Assembly (NCBI GenBank): GCA_020744425.1
Contig: JAGMUV010000002.1
Location: 4,818,501-4,882,500, forward strand
Length of the DNA: 64,000 bases
Direction of reading: 5' to 3'
Source of the DNA: Dactylonectria macrodidyma
Lineage: Eukaryota; Ascomycota; Sordariomycetes; Hypocreales; Nectriaceae
The position numbers and the translations under genes were made by a program. Below the pieces are notes generated by a model. It saw only the letters and a list, made by a program, of their open reading frames with translations. It made no database searches and was not told where the DNA came from. Shown one piece after another: positions 23,464 to 38,169 of this stretch (positions within the stretch are counted from its first letter, which is position 1; each line of letters starts with the position of its first letter).

Positions 23464-26030
23464 TCACCCCCTTGAAGGGGCTTCGCCGTAGGCTCCCGAA
23501 CTGTAGACGGGCTGGGCGGTCTGCGACGTCAAGCTCGGGTAGCTATCGGGATATGTTGCGGGCGTGGGATCCCATCGCGGGGGGGTCGCGGTAGCCTGAT
23601 GATGGCTGATAGGCGTGTGGAGGCCTGTCGTCCCGTATGCTGCTGCCGTGCCAGTCCGGCTATCGTACGTGCTGACGGATGGGAGAGGCGTCGTACTGAG
23701 ACGAAGCGGCGGCTGTGCTGACGGACTGGGATGGCGGATGCTAGGGCTCATTGTCCTCGACGCAGCCGTTGGGTAGCCTGGGGCCGTCGCCGAGTAGGGG
23801 GTCCAACTGGGCTGGGATCCAGAGAGGGACCGAGGGGATGGGATCGAGTCGTGATGCTGAGGGAGAGAGTACTGCGTGTGAGGATCGGCCTGAGATGGAC
23901 CGATGCTCTGGCCCGGAGGCGTGGGAAGTGGCGCGTACGAAGAACTATTCATGCCCAGCATGGCGGCTGGTGGCAACGTGCTGCTAGGCGTGGCGCTGTA
24001 CTTGCCAATGATCTTCTTAAGCGCGGGCTCGAGAATCTTCCAGGGGAACACCTTGACGTCCTTCTCAATGTTGCGGGGCTTGGGGTTGGGGAACGCCATG
24101 ATGATCTTGAAGAACTCCTCACTCTCGGGCTTGGCCTTGGAGACGGTCAGGGGGTGGAATCCCTCTAGGTTGCGGCGGATGCGGTTCTTCTCCTCGACGC
24201 TGAACCTGTTGGGGGCGGCCACCAGCTGCTCTAGTAGGTGAATGGTGTCGACCGACGTGACGTAGCACTCTGTCTTCTCAGCCCACCAGATACACGAGAT
24301 GCAGATGCTGTTGGGCGGCCGTTCGTTGACGGCAACCGGTGCAAAGCTGGCCGTGAGGGTAGACCCCCGCTGGTTCTTCTGGAAGCGCACGATGCGGCGA
24401 CGGTTGTCCCACTCCTCCTGACTCCAATTCTCCGCCATTGAGTCCAGCTTGCCCTGGATCTTCAGCACGGCCTTGTTGCCATACATGGAGACAGAGTGGT
24501 AGCTGCTGCCTCCGCTGTTGCTGTTACTGATGGTGCTCGTCCGTATAAGCTGCGGTGTCCCAGTGGTCGTCGACGGTATCGGCAGTGGCGTCAAGCTTGG
24601 CCTCCCCGCCATTGACACATCTAATCCGGCAGGACTCCGCCCCGTACTCCCCAAGGTGCTCGGGTATCCGCTCCACCTTGACTGGCGGTGGTAGTTGCCC
24701 GGGTCCGTAAAACTGGTGCTTCTGTAGGTGGTAATCATCTCGTTGTTTCCTGACGGGTAGTTGCTGGCATACCCGCTCGGTTGCGCTGGATACTCGTAGC
24801 TATTTGTAGCGGGCTCTGATGGTAGTACAGCCTCTGACTTGGGTGAGATACTCGGCTGATCCAGTGCGGTGGCAGGTGCCCCGTCCTCCTGCTTGGGGCC
24901 TTTGGCTGACCCCGTGACCCCATCGCCAGACACATCTAGGTACTGAAATGTGCCTACAGCCGTTCGCGAGATCTCTTCTCCAGGGTTCGCTTCGTGAAGG
25001 AGTGACACGGGCACGTTGCCGCTGGGACAGCCTGTGACCAGGTGCTGGGGAACATCTGCTGTAAATGTGTAGGTGTAGCCAGAGCTATCCTGTCCCTCTC
25101 TGGTCACCTCGGCGGGGCATTTCTCTGTTCCAAAGAGCAGGGAGAAGAAAGCCGACATGGAGAGCACGTCATATTGTGAAGAGACCTTGACGTAGACCTT
25201 GGTGCCAAACGCGCCTGATGTTGGTTGGTAAGAGAGGATGGTAGACGGCGAGGGCATGTATCCGGTAACGGTTCCATTATTCGAGGCGAACGACTGCTGG
25301 TTCAGTTGAGCGAACTTCTCCGTCTGCTGTGACGGGAAGGTTTGAGCGGGATACTGCTCGTACGAGGGTTCTTGGTATCGCGGCGAATCGTAAGCTGTTG
25401 CTGAGACTCTCGTTAGTCAGGTGTTCTTGCCTTTCTAAAAACTCGGTCGCGCTGGATAGCTCCCTCACACGCTCTCGCACAAATCGCCGCGAGCGCCTCC
25501 ACTCGTGACGAACAGCTCACCCGGCCATTACCACCGGTCCAAATATTTCCAAATACAACACCTGAAGCAGCGTTCACAGGGTATCAACTCACCATGCATC
25601 GAAGGCAGCTGCGCCTTGCTGTATGTCGCCATCTCCAAGAGCTGAGGTGGGGAGTCCCCGCGTGGGTCTCCCCCGTTGGCTGCTCGTGCAACTTCTTCGA
25701 AACGAAGCGTGATCGTCTCGGGCGACTCGAGCCTGTCGTCCAAACCAACAATGATTGGCTTTTGGGTATGGTAGTCAGGCTGTGAGGGTCCTCGATGTTA
25801 GTCTTGGGTATGTCTCGAAGCAAAGTCCTCGAGGAGCAAAGACCACACCACGAAGACACAAAGTAGGATGGAGATGAAGGGAGACGAGACGAAACGCTCC
25901 GCAGTGTGGTGGGCAAGACGAGAGGAGGAAGGAGTTGGTCTTGTCACGCGAGTGTTGGAACAAGGTCTGGGTTGCGACTCACCTCGAAAAGCTTGTAGGG
26001 CGGACACTGGAACTTGACAGCAGACGACAT
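23464..26030 (-). CDS. medA: Developmental regulator of the MedA/Ren1/Acon-3 family (DUF7082)
   Basis: Three exons on the minus strand, 26030-25983, 25779-25593 and 25394-23464, give 721 residues beginning MSSAVKFQCPPYKLFE. Residues about 125-232 resemble an IPT/TIG-like beta domain (LSYQPTSGAFGTKVYVKV to VGTFQYLDV). Residues about 380-545 are the conserved DUF7082 core: AVLKIQGKLDSMAENW, EEWDNRRRIV, SICISCIWW, RIRRNLEGFHPLTVSK and NIEKDVKVFPWK. The tail is Pro/Ser/Thr-rich and disordered. Family members control conidiophore and phialide development (medusA in Aspergillus, Ren1 in Fusarium, acon-3 in Neurospora) and are nuclear. The identification rests on these motifs, recalled from the family. 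The gene stands at the edge of a very long upstream region without genes, as expected for a heavily regulated developmental gene. Confidence 0.9.
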
Positions 26031-29000
26031 TCAAGCTGTCGGAAAGGGGGAGCTGATGGGAAATGTGTTTTGAGGGAGACGTGATAAAGAATGCAAACCC
26101 TGTCTTGGACAGAGGCGGTCGAGACTGTTTAAAAGAGACAGGTCTCGTCGAGGCCTTATTCGGCGCGGGAGATGACTCGGCCTGGAGAACGATCCCTTGG
26201 TGGGAGCTTCGGTTCTCGGAGATTTGGTCTAGCCCTGTACATAGACTGATGTGCAGACTGACGCTGTTGCTATGCTGTCCTTGTTGTCAGTGTTCCTCCC
26301 TTGAATTGCTTCTGCGTCTTTGGCGTGGCGTTGTGAAACACCCGAGGCGAACGGCGGGATTCTTACTGGCGAGAAGCGGGATGCTGAGAGGGGCGCGCGG
26401 CGGTTCCGATCCAGAGCAGAGACACTTGCATTCCAGGAAGGGAGAGTTCGGTTGCCCTTTACAGCCCAAGTTGCTTTTCGCCTGGGATTGACGCTGCTCA
26501 AACCGGGGTAGTAGGCACTTTGACGTGGCCAGTTGGATTCAGAGATGCCGGGGCATTTGCAGCCTCATTGGTCGGGCGTGTTGAGGACGAACAACAAACA
26601 GAGCTCTGGTGGGCGGTCAAGTTCCGGCAAGAGGAATCCGACTGGAGACGTGAAGGATTGTGTGCTGAAGAAAGCCGTGCAGCACAGCCCAAAGGAGTCT
26701 GGCATCTTGGTCAGTCCTCAACATCCATCATCAAGCGGGAGAGCATCTTTGACACTGGAACAGACGGCCCAAGAAGCCCCGAGAGGCGTCCAGAGATCCG
26801 TTCTTAGGGTGGTGGCAACACTCTGGGCGAGGGATCAAGCCGTCAGACGGCACGTACATGGTATGATAGCTCAGGCTAAGATCCAGATTAGATCACCAGA
26901 AGGGAGACGAAGCTAGCTGTCGATGAAGTTTTGGCCATGGAGCCATCCAAGCGCTGGTCTGCAAATACCCCAAAGCTGTAGACGGGAAATGATGGTCAGT
27001 AGGTGGGTGTCCCTCGGCCAAGTTTGAGTAATGTTGCGATCCTTCAGCCAGGAGACGGCAGAGACGGAGAACGCGGTGCTGCGTTATGGTTGCGCTCCGG
27101 GGGTGGGACGACAAACAGAGACAAAGCGGAGCTTGAACTGAGGAGTGTCTGGAGCGGGAACAAGTGGTTGATCCAAGCTGGCGAGATTCAGGAAAGTCAG
27201 AGTCTCGGTCGGGTAGGCTTTTGAGAGTGTTGGGGGCAGATGAGGGACGAGGAACATGAGGGGGCATTTCTTTTTGAGGTTGGGATGGCGTATGCAAGAC
27301 TCTCTGCCCTGCGTCAAGAGGCGATAGTCGTGATTCAGATGGATGGTGGAGAGGCGGGGATGTGAGGGTGAGGACAAGACTGGCAAGACTGGCAAGACGA
27401 GGGCAGTCCAGTGGAGTGTACAGGATGGGTGTGGAGCCGGGGTCTGTGACATCCAGCCCTCCCTAGGAAGGAAGCAAGTGACAGATGGTACTGGAGGGTT
27501 CAATGATGTAAAAGGGTGCAGAGGGAGGCAAGTGCGTGCGCGGACAGGCAGGCTTGGGGAGGACCGGCGGATGCAATGCCAGGGCGAGGGAACGAGAGAC
27601 AAGGCTCTGTCTAGTTGCTTCTGGGCGTTGATACTGTCAAGCTTGTGGCATCCTTGTCCACCAAGCCCACCCCACCAGCCAGGGAGGAGGCGAGAGACCA
27701 GTACATTCGGAGCACGGAGTACGAGGCCAGGAGACTACTCCAAGTCCTGTCCCGGCAATGATCGCATCGGCCATCACCACGGCGGCAGATGATTCCATGG
27801 GGCCAGTACCGTGAATTTTGTGGAGGGCGACTAGGGACCGGAGAGGGGGGGGAGGGGAGAGGAAGGACTAGGGTCGGCCACTTTGGCCGTTGAAATGCCA
27901 GATTTCCAGATGTCTCAGAGGCCCTGCAAGGGTGAGGGTTGAGAGTACGATGTACAGAGTAGTGTATTCGTAGGTGTGGAGGGGGAGGGGGCCCAAGAGG
28001 GCGTAGTGAAGACGGCGAACTTTGCCTCAACGGCTGAGAATAAGGAACAGCGCCAGTGCGGGAGTGGCCTCATGGTTACTGGCAAGAGTTGGTTCCAAAG
28101 AGACAAGCTCATCACCAAGTGTTAGGCCAACTCGGCGTTTTGTTCGTGGGCTGGAGGGATCGTGGGGTTGCGAGTTCACCATAAGCCTCCGACGTCTTCC
28201 GCCACAAGCCCGCGGCGTCAATGTGATCACGGCAGGCCGTGGAGCTGGGCGGCGAAGAGACACACGGAGACACACGGGGCCATCTGCTCACACCCCCCTC
28301 TTCTGAGAACACTTCAGGGAGCATGTGCTATGACGGGCAGTCCGTCCACGGGGCCACGGGAGACGGGCTCGCAATCCTGCAGCACAAGGAAAATAGGATG
28401 GGGCATGGTACAAGGGGGGAGGGGGGGATCGACGAGACGCCAACGAGCAAAGAAAACAGAAATCGAGGACCAAAGGTTGTCCAACCAGACGTTGATCAGG
28501 GAAAAAGAAAAAATGCCCAAGGGACGAAGGGACGAAGGGGGAGAAAACTAAAAAGAACAATGTTAACGTGCCTGGTCGCTGCAATGCAGTGCGTAATGCG
28601 TGTAAGTCGATCGGGTGGGTGAGAGGGGTGGCTATAGGCGGTCAGCGCTGATTGGAGGCGGGCGATACTGGGGGGTCAATAGTGGTGTGCAGGGGTGTCG
28701 GTAGTGGGCAGGTAGTGGACTTTTTTGGTGGACTTTTTGGTGGAGGATTTGGTGGAAGGGTTGGCAGTGGACATAGCGCACGACGCGGACGGCATCAGCT
28801 GGCTGGAGCAGGGTGACCTAGGGAGGGTCTAGGAAGCGTCTAAGGCGAGCCTAGGGAAGTCCCAGGCGTGGTCAAGAGCCCGCCAGAGGCTTCCCGGGGC
28901 GTCGACGGCGCTGGAGAAGCTCTGAAGTCTGTACGGACAGTGTGAAAGAACCCTCTGTGAGTGTCAGGCCACGCTGGGATGCCACATTGGGGGCAGTCCG

Positions 29001-29300
29001 ACGACACGCTGGTGGCCCAAAGCCTCAGTGGGCCAAGGGGAGCCAACAGTGCTCAACAGCGCCGAAGAGGGTCGAAGGAGGGTCTGCCTGGTCACCAACG
29101 GCTAGTGACCAACGCGCGGTTCCAACCGTGCTGGTCCCCGTCCCGTCTTCCGTCCTCCCGTCTCCATTTCGCACTTCTTACAGCAACAGCCCAGCAACTG
29201 GCCCGAACCCCGCCGTCCGTTATGAGAGAAGGAGGAAGAAAGAGAGTTTTTGGACCGGGTGTCTGCCGTCCACCATCCGCCCACAGCACTATCTTTGGAT

Positions 29301-29324
29301 GCCGCTGCCGCTGCCGCTGCCGCA
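29301..29324 (+). repeat. (TGCCGC)4 hexamer microsatellite
   Basis: Four perfect units, in non-coding DNA upstream of the medA-like gene. Confidence 0.9.
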
Positions 29325-31578
29325 ACGTTAGGGGGGAGGGGAGGTTGGCTACGCCCGACCAGTGGAGCAGCCGGCCTTAAGGGAAGACGCCATGGACGTA
29401 CCGTTGTTATAGAAGATGACTGCCAGAATCGGCCCTTGACCGAGGTGCGTGGGACTCTTTGATCACCAGACGGCGAGATTCCAATCAAGTTCCCAAGCTT
29501 CACAGAGCTTCTCGCACAACCGGGTGCCTCGAGTGCTTCTGTGCGCGATCTGCCAGAAACAAGAAAAAAATCAGCAGACCGCATCAACCAAGTTCTCCGC
29601 TCCAATAGTCCCCGTTTCCCAAAAGTGTCTGCGTCCTGGGCTTCGGAGTGAGTCCCAGCTTTCGACCACCACCATACGGATTACACACCACCTCCACCAC
29701 CACCTGTACCACCACCACTACACAGGAACTAAGGAACTAGGGGGTGGGTTGACGAACGCTTTGGGTGGACGTCAGCTCGACTGGGAGGGTCTTCCGCCTC
29801 GGAGAGCTGGGGTTCCGCGTCGCTGAGCAGGGATCAGGCCTGAAAGGGTAAGTCGGTTGGTCGAGGGGAGTCCCGTCGTTCAGTAGTCCAGGGCAAGGGG
29901 CGGACGATCGCTGATCGCCTCATCCGCCAGAGCTTCTGAGTCAAATCTGTCAACTCCATTCCAATCAGCCACTCGTTGCTTTTCCCCATCCCGTATGCAC
30001 GCAACATCTCGGTCAATCACAACCTAGTCTGAGACCCGTTCTCCCGTCTTGCGACAGGGTGCATCATTTCGGTTCCTCAGTCTCCGTGTGCCTCCACCCG
30101 CTAGTAGCCAGCAACTGGAAAAGCTGTCCATCCCGCCCGTAGCCCACTCCCACTTGAGATTGAGAGCCCGAGTTGCACCGTCATTCATCTCAGAATGAAA
30201 AAAAAAGAAAGGGAAATAGAGCGTGACGACAAATGAGAGCGGGTCTTCGGGCAATGCAGTACTGCCTTCACTTCACCAAATCTCGGGCGGGTACTGGTCC
30301 CGACTTGCGCCTGCCGCCGTTGGGTTGAGAACAACAAGTGAGAGAGCTTGGTGACATCACATCCACGGATGGATGCTTGAGCGTCCTTTGGCCTGGCCAA
30401 AGATCCCTAGTCCCTGTGAACCTAGTCACTAGAATTTCCTAGAGCGGCCATCCCAATCAATAGACTGTCCATAGACTGCCCATAGACTGCCTGCCCATTG
30501 AGTACCCGACAAGGGTAGGACACCATGATGGCGGATTTCTCCGTGACCGCGGGGTATCTTCCAGACCTCCGAGGCCCCTTGGAAAGATCTGCTAGTAAAA
30601 GGGTACCGTGCCAGCTGAAGGGATCACACCAGGCCAGGTTCGTCCGGTGACAGGGAGATAAATTATGAAAGAATGATGCAAGGAGGCAACCACACCCTCG
30701 GAAAGTAAATTGTCACTCACGATTCAATAGCGACAACCTCACGCCGCCTCTTGATGTCGATGTCGGCTGTTGTAGTTTTGCAGTGTCTCGCTTGCCTCGA
30801 TTTCCCAACGTGGGAGTGGCGCCCGTACCTGGACGCAGCTGTCAGCGACGGATCTAACTCACGTGAACCATCGCTCATGTCTCGCCCTTACAGCGCTCTC
30901 AGATGACGCTTGCGCCTCGACTCCCTCTCAGGTTCGCCCTGGTATCCGCTTTGACACTCGCAGAAGAAACGTCTCCGTCTTGAGTCGGATTTTTGCTTCT
31001 GAAGGAGGAGAATTGCTGGGGTATATTCGCTCTGTCGCTGTCGCCGTTAAAACTTGTCGAGGTCTCGTTTCTCTCGTTTGTCATAAACTCGTTGCGTTGG
31101 GAACAATTGGAAGTAGACTAGTCGTCCGGGAATCAGCAGCCATCTCAGCGTGGGGAACGCCAGCGATTTATATGAACTGCTTTGAATGGAAACTGGTGAG
31201 CGGCGAGGCTCCGCAAGGGCTGTCTTCTCCTCCTGAACGCCGGATTCATCATTTGGCCATGCTTGTGGTTCTGTTGCGCGATGCGGCCAGGCCAGGGGAC
31301 ACTTTGGTACTGAGCAGGTACCCGACCAGCCAGTCATCCGCGACGCGGGAGATCTTGGTGACCTCGCTGCCCCTGGCCAGTCCCCTGGCGCCCGATTGAG
31401 CAAGCGACGCGGCTCGATCTGGCTTTGTGGCCTCTGTGGCTCGTGGAAGGGGCCTTGTCCGCCTAGCCAAATTACGTCGGTCACCGGCACATGGGTGAGA
31501 TACAACAATGCGATACTGTTCTACAAAGCCTCTACAACCACGCCACCTCGGCTCCTGAGGGACATCCCGACTCTGGGG

Positions 31579-31610
31579 AGGCGGCCAGGCGGCCAGGCGG
31601 CCAGGCGGCC
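31579..31610 (+). repeat. (AGGCGGCC)4 tandem octamer
   Basis: Four perfect 8-bp units. Each contains GGCC and can fold on its neighbour because GGCC is self-complementary. Confidence 0.9.
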
Positions 31611-34600
31611 TCGGGGTCGGGATACCACCGTATCGCATCTCACTCCAGATTTGCCTGTCCTTGAACTCCATCTATTCCGTTCCCTGGCTGGCGTTCCATC
31701 AGGTCGGGGTGCCATGATCGTGGGGAGCATCAGAGACAGACAAGCTTGGGGGGGCGGGTGTGCGATCTGCGCAGGGGACCAGGGTCGTCCGTGCTAAGGT
31801 CGCCCACCGTTCGGCTTGGGGGATCGCCAATGGCTGCAGCGCCGAGTTGACTAGTTCGGCTAGCAGTGAGCAGGGCATCTGGATGGAAGACAGAGTGAGG
31901 ACCTGCAGCCTGGCTAGGTATCAACTAGGCTCTCAACCGATGCGGGCCGCACTTATGGAGACGACACCACGACTGTGTCGGCTGGTGAGCTTTGAACCTT
32001 TGAGTTGCATTGACTGGTCATTGTGACTAGAGGCCCGAGTACCACAAAGTGTCGGCGGAGCGATTGCTGAAAGATGTACTCTTGCCCCGGAAACTCCGTC
32101 CTGGCGCGGACCACAGTGCTCGACATCACTAGCCCGCCAGCCCCTGCAGCTTCGACCAGATCGCTTCCACTTGCAACTTCGAATTGCGCGCAAATATGCA
32201 GCGATACTGTATATTGGGTCTGGCTTTGGAATGACTTCATTTGACACTTCTGTTGCTGAGCTCGGTGTTTTACTCATAGTTGCTGATGCTAAATAGCCTT
32301 GCTGGCCTGGTGCCAAACAAGGGTTCGGAATCTTGGTCTCGGTGGGGAAGAGGTAGTATTCACAGTGCCGATGTGAGATGGACTGTTCCTCACCTCGCCA
32401 AGGTCAAATTCCACCTTCGTCCTAATAGGCCACTGACTCGTGGTCCAGGTCGAGTCTGAAGATCGATCCCATGTCTCTCGCACGAGGTTTGATTTACTCG
32501 AGCGGTGGCTTGAGAAATCACACAGACCGCAGCGATCTGTTGCCAATAATCTCGCTAGATCACGGTTGCACGGCATGCTTTGTGTCCTCTCTTGGTTGCA
32601 CCCTTCGCCCACGCAACCGTCCATTAGTTCGGTCACGCACATGCTTCTCCAGCATGCGAAACGCCATCCCAACACGCAGGATTCGTCGCGTCACTGTGTT
32701 AGATCCTGCCCTAGATCATGGGCTCGGCACAACGGGGGACCCTATTTGGAACTGCGACGAAACGCCCAGTGTTCATTCCAGTGGCGGACAGAGTTTGTCG
32801 GTCCCGGATGCACGACACGTGCATGTCTCAACCGCCGACAAAATTGATAGGTGCTGGACCACAGTATAGGCGCATCTAGGTCAGTTGCGGGGTAGGTGCA
32901 TTGGGGTCCTATGAAGGAAACGATTTTGTATGCCCAGGATTGGTCCGATGCCTGTTTCAACGCCCCTCTGAATCAATGTCAAGTCTCGCGAGGCGAGCTC
33001 ATCCAAGACCTTTCTGTGCTCGAGTCTTTGTATACGCATCAGCCTTGCGTCTAAAGCCTTTTGAAGCGCCCCGTCAACTTCTCGCCTGTGCTTCCGCGAC
33101 TCGAATGTTGAACGCTACTGCATGCTAGCCACCAAATCGAGCTAGCACCATTCATTCAGACACTTCTTGAGTTCGAACCTCAACGTCGTCTCACCAATAT
33201 GTGTTGTAGTGAAGTCCGCTGGACCCATCGTAGTGGTAATTGCGTAGTCGCAGAACCCAGATGTTTCCCATGGCAGCACAGGTGGTGCGGTCGTTTTCGT
33301 TGTTGACACTAGTGCACAGGAACCCACGAGGGCGGGTGTGGCATAGTGGTTGCGCAGGTGCTGCAGCCACTGGCACAGGCTCGGATCAAGCCGATGGCTC
33401 TCCTACGGCCGCCCGTGTATCTTCGATACGCTTCCATCAGTGCATTGGTGGTCTTCTTCTCAACTCGGCAGATCAGTGATGGATCGGTGAAGGGTTGTTG
33501 AGACGCATGCCGCGACGAATCAGCAGCACCGATTGAGTACAGGGATGAAATCCTCTCTCCACCACAGACGGCCCACTCGCCACGGCATGGCAGCAGCTCG
33601 CGAGTATCCATTTTGCTCTGGTTGTCACTGCGAAATAGTTCAACATCCATCATGAGGAAATGTCATGGGCGGCCACTCACGAAGGCTATGAACATGCGAC
33701 TGGTCATACAAGCGAGAAACGACTGGCCACCGCGAGGCTGGGAACTCTTCGAGATCATGCACGTCAGGTGGCACGCGCCTGGCACCTAGCAGATCTCGCG
33801 CCTTGGCTAACCCTGCTCGCGTTCACCCAAGGCACAGGCGGCACAGGCAGCACAGCCCTTGCACCGTGTTGTGGTGACACCCGGCCGTGCGTTTGTCGTC
33901 AAGTGTGTGTTCCAATAGGACGGGCTAATTGGCGTTGCACCGCCCTGCCGGGTCGGAAGTCCACGATGAAAGGCCATCTGAATCGGCGCGCGTCGTGCGT
34001 CTCGTCAAGACCTGGAGTCGGCCTGGTGCGAAGCTCGAGTACAAGTGTAACGGGGCGTAAGCCCGCTGCTGCGACGAGTGACAGCAGAGTACCTGGCTTC
34101 CAAGAGATGGGCTTGTGATGGCGCTGGCTTGCGACTTGGCTTGCGACTTCGTCAACCTTGGTGTGAAATGCTAGCGACCGACACCTCGAGGCCAAAGCTT
34201 CGCTACCAACCCCCGTTTCCGGATGCAGGATCTTGGAGTGTAGTTCAGATGCAGACTAGAGCATGTCCTGCGTCGGTTGCCATTGGTGGTGCGGCTGCAT
34301 CCTCGTGTTCGCCTTCACCATCGCCTTCACCATTGCCTAGGAGGTGTGGAACGAGGTGCTGTGCTCAAGGGCGAGGGAGGAACAAAGCCATCGAGGCCTG
34401 AGGAATCCATTCCATCTTGATTCGGAAGGAACGTTTTCAGGTTGGCCCGTCCAGAAAACAATGCTCCTTCCGTTTGGTAGGTAGATTTAGAGTTGTTTCA
34501 ACCCCAAATGAGAGAGGCACTAAAACTTGTCACACGGATCATTAGTTCGATCTAATCCATCGTCTCTCCAGAACCTCAACTGTGCGTTATCATGACCAGC

Positions 34601-37600
34601 TCCCATCTACTGCATCGCCAAGTTCACCTCAATAAGTTCATCACCACGACCACCCTCCACAAAAAGTCTTCAACCACACACACTTGTTACGAAACTCTCA
34701 ATTCAGCTCCCCTGCCAATGCGGGGCCGCCAGGGCAGCTTCTGCAGTACTTCGAGAGAGCCAGCCACTCACGCTGCATTGATGAACAGGGCGGTACGAGT
34801 GCTTGAGGAGAGAATCCCCGCATCCCGCCATGAAAACTGGTTGGTGGGCTAATTGGAGTCATGGTTACATCACAACCTCTGCACGCATGGTGAAAAGCAA
34901 GAGTCCAAGTCCAACGGCCGGACCAATCGTGCGACGGGAGAGGATTTACGGCCAATCGTGGCTTTGTTGAGATGTAAAGGATGGCGGGGATGGGCAAGCA
35001 CTCTTGGTCCTCTTCCCGAACTTCACCTTGCATGGCCGTGAGAGTTGCCGATGGCAATCCAAGATCATTCTACGGCCAACCACCATTCCCCAGAAAGCCA
35101 ATGCCACCCTATCGCGATCGTCTTGGCATCCGATCCTTGCAGTACTTGACCGCTCATCACTCAGTCCGGTGTCGTTTCAGAGTGCATGCACGATCAGAAG
35201 CTACCCTGACCTAGACCAGATCGGTAAGCACCGAAGTCCAGAAGGCGATGATGCATGTCTAGTGCATGAGACCTACGTGGAATTCCGCAGCAAACTGCGA
35301 GAATATATTGTCTTCGGGCTTCAACAAGCCGAAGTATCATGCCACAGTTGCAACTGCTAGACACTTCAGTCTACCTCATCTCATTCTCAACACTGATCTC
35401 GATCCTGCAGCTTCAATGAGACCGTACAACTCGGCGACGGGTGCTGGCTGGTCTGTGCCGGAGAGCAGTTCGTCTCGCCCCTGTTAGTACGTGTCCCACG
35501 GCATCATCGCAGTGCGACCCCAGGGGCATGGATATCGCTAGATCGAGCCGTAACAGATTGGGTGCAAGCCATCCTGAAGCAACTCGCCTTCTGTTCACAC
35601 CGATCACTTTCTCATTACGTGCTATGGGTACAACCCGAATGTGACCCTTTACCCAACAACACGAGGCTTCAAGAAAAAGAAAAGAAAAAAAAAAGCCATT
35701 GTAACAGCGAAGCGTCAGTTGAGCCAAAGAAATCGCCTTACTATTATCGAGGGCAAGCTATGCCCGCCTTGCGTCATATTCTTGTTCGGTCATCCCGACA
35801 CTGCAACCTATTGGTCCACCACGTCACATCCCGTGCCCGGGAAGCAGGAGTGCCGTCGAGCGAGATCCCTTGAGATCCTGGTTCCGCTCACCTGCCTGCA
35901 CCTATCTAGGAAATAGCTGCACACCCCGCCATCCTGCAGCCACCCAGTCAATTCAGCCGAGCCCAGTGTTGTACGGGTATTCTAAACACTCGGCAGATGA
36001 AAAGAATGTGAGGCGGTAGGTACAGAGAGCAAAGGGGGTGCATCCAGTTCGGCGTTGGATTTGGCTTCCTCGGCCTGCCCATCCATGAGTACCTTCGCAG
36101 GCAATTGAACCTACGTGGCAGGCGATACAATGACGGTAGGAACTGACAACAAAGAAAGAGCCTTTTACACCAAGGTATCTCAAATCGCTTCTGAAAGAAG
36201 TCAAAGAGATCGACTGGATATCGCAGCATTGGAACATATTTGGTACCCCAATGCGCACCTTATTCGCATCCTGAGGGTGCATTCATAGCGCGTCCCCACA
36301 ATGCCACTAACATGGCTCAGCAATGCAAGTCCACAGATCTGGAGTTGTTACGTACATTCATTCAGTACGGAAGAGGTACGGAGTACATGTAATCAAGATA
36401 CAACCCTGCCCCTGTCCGCCAGATCTGCAGATTCCCGCTCAAAAGCTGACAAGGAGAGTGTGGCCCCAACGAGCAAAGGCCTCTCCATCCATGATCCGTT
36501 TTGAATCACGGGAAAGCGAGCAGACTTGAAGCTGCGAAGCCGTGGAGGATGAAGCCTGGTAAACCTGCCCACAGACACTCGAATCTTGAAGATTGCAATC
36601 TTGTCACCCCAGCGCGTGGACGCCCGAACCCACCCAGTAATTTAGCCATCCGGTGAGGTTACCCCGAGCGTTTCAATTATTAGTCCTTGAAGCCATTTGG
36701 CGTCGAAGGACAACGACAAACGACAAGCAAGGGGGATGCAAGCTAGCCCTGCAGGCCCCGCCTCTTTCAATCCATCGGGGGCGCCCTCAGTGCGAAAATC
36801 TTCGGACACCACCAAGTTGCCAACTCCCTACCGGTTTGTCGATCACTATATCGCATGACCAAGCGCCATCAAAAATGCAACCTGGCATCGAGAAGCTTCC
36901 AACACGCATGGGTGTGTGGCCGATGCGTCTCTCGTCGAGTCATTGCTCTCAGTGTGGTCCGGACACTTTTCATCGTCCTTTTGGTCTAGGAAAAAGCAAT
37001 TTCATGGTTCAGTGGTTGGGGTTTCCACCTAACTCACTGTTGTAGTGGTACCTCATATCCTCTCTCTGCTACCCTACACTGGGTGCTTAGCTGCTTCGGC
37101 TCGCATCTTTGCGGTTGTAATAGGGTTCATGATTTCAACCTGATGACAATTACGAACTTGATCTACATCTTGCACAGTGTAGAATGCGCGGGTGTGAAAA
37201 TAGTCATAAGTTCTCCATCCAAGCATGAGGAAACAAGATGTTCGATGAGCGGACTTGGGAAGTGTCCCATAGATCGGAGGTTTCATTCAGAAGGATTTAG
37301 CTGGACCCTGGGAGGGGCAGGTGTGTGACCTATCATTAAGGATGCACCACAAGCAGCAATTGATCGACATTGATTACAATTGAGGGCCAGATAAAGTGGT
37401 GACTGAAGCTTGCGCCGAACATGCCGTAGAGACTGGTTTTTGGAACCATGGCATTTACAGAATGCAGTATGCTTTCATGACGTTCTCCACTGAGATGCTC
37501 AGATGTGTGTCTCCCGAATGGCTCCCCTAGGACAAGATATCCCTGCTACTGAGGCCAGAGGTTAAGCTGCCACAGGTTTCCATGCCAATTTACTTGAAGG

Positions 37601-38169
37601 CGCAGATAATATCGGGCCATGGTGAATCCTTCATGGTAAGATGGGATGGTAGTGAACCATGCCGTCGATCTGATGAGACCATCCGGCCTGGCTGCCGCTA
37701 ACCTGAGTTTACAAATTGACAACTCGCCGCCAGTAACAGTAACAGCCGCAGTGATCAACTGGTGCAAATGGGTTTTGCTGCAACGTACTCACGGTCATCC
37801 ATTCTTCAAAGGACGCTAAGAAAGACCGTGCCTTTGCATACTACGTACAGCACATTGCTGGCGATTCGCTTGCATCTACAGACGGTCCTCCGGGGCAGGG
37901 GATCGAGGCACTGGGAGCCAGGTCAGAGTCAGAGCAAATCATGATGCATCTGCTACTGCGCTGAGAGGCAAGGGACGGGCGTACATGAAGCTGCTCGTAT
38001 GATGCAACCGGACGAGCCGAAGCGGGGGGTTCTAAGCCCAACAACTCTGGGATGTGATGGTTGCGACGATGCGTGCTGCGTCCGTCTGTACATATTTTCG
38101 TAGACCAACCCCGTCGTCGCCTGCACATTGTCGACGAGCTCACCCCTTGCTCGACATGCATCGCAGTGG

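Noticed and set aside
27084..27602. 172-codon minus-strand frame
   Set aside because: Pro/Ser/His-rich without motif, mirrored by a 149-codon frame on the plus strand.
30863..31399. 178-codon plus-strand frame in the gene-poor region
   Set aside because: No domain; several equally long overlapping frames on the other strand argue for chance.
33160..33195. A tRNA-like TTGAG-TTCGAAC-CTCAA stretch followed by a CACCA-like string
   Set aside because: It imitates a T-arm and acceptor end, but no matching 5' acceptor strand, D-arm or anticodon arm lies upstream on either strand.
33337..33410. GTGGCATAGTGGTTGCGC resembling a tRNA D-arm
   Set aside because: No T-loop with TTCRANY and no pairing acceptor strands at the right distance.
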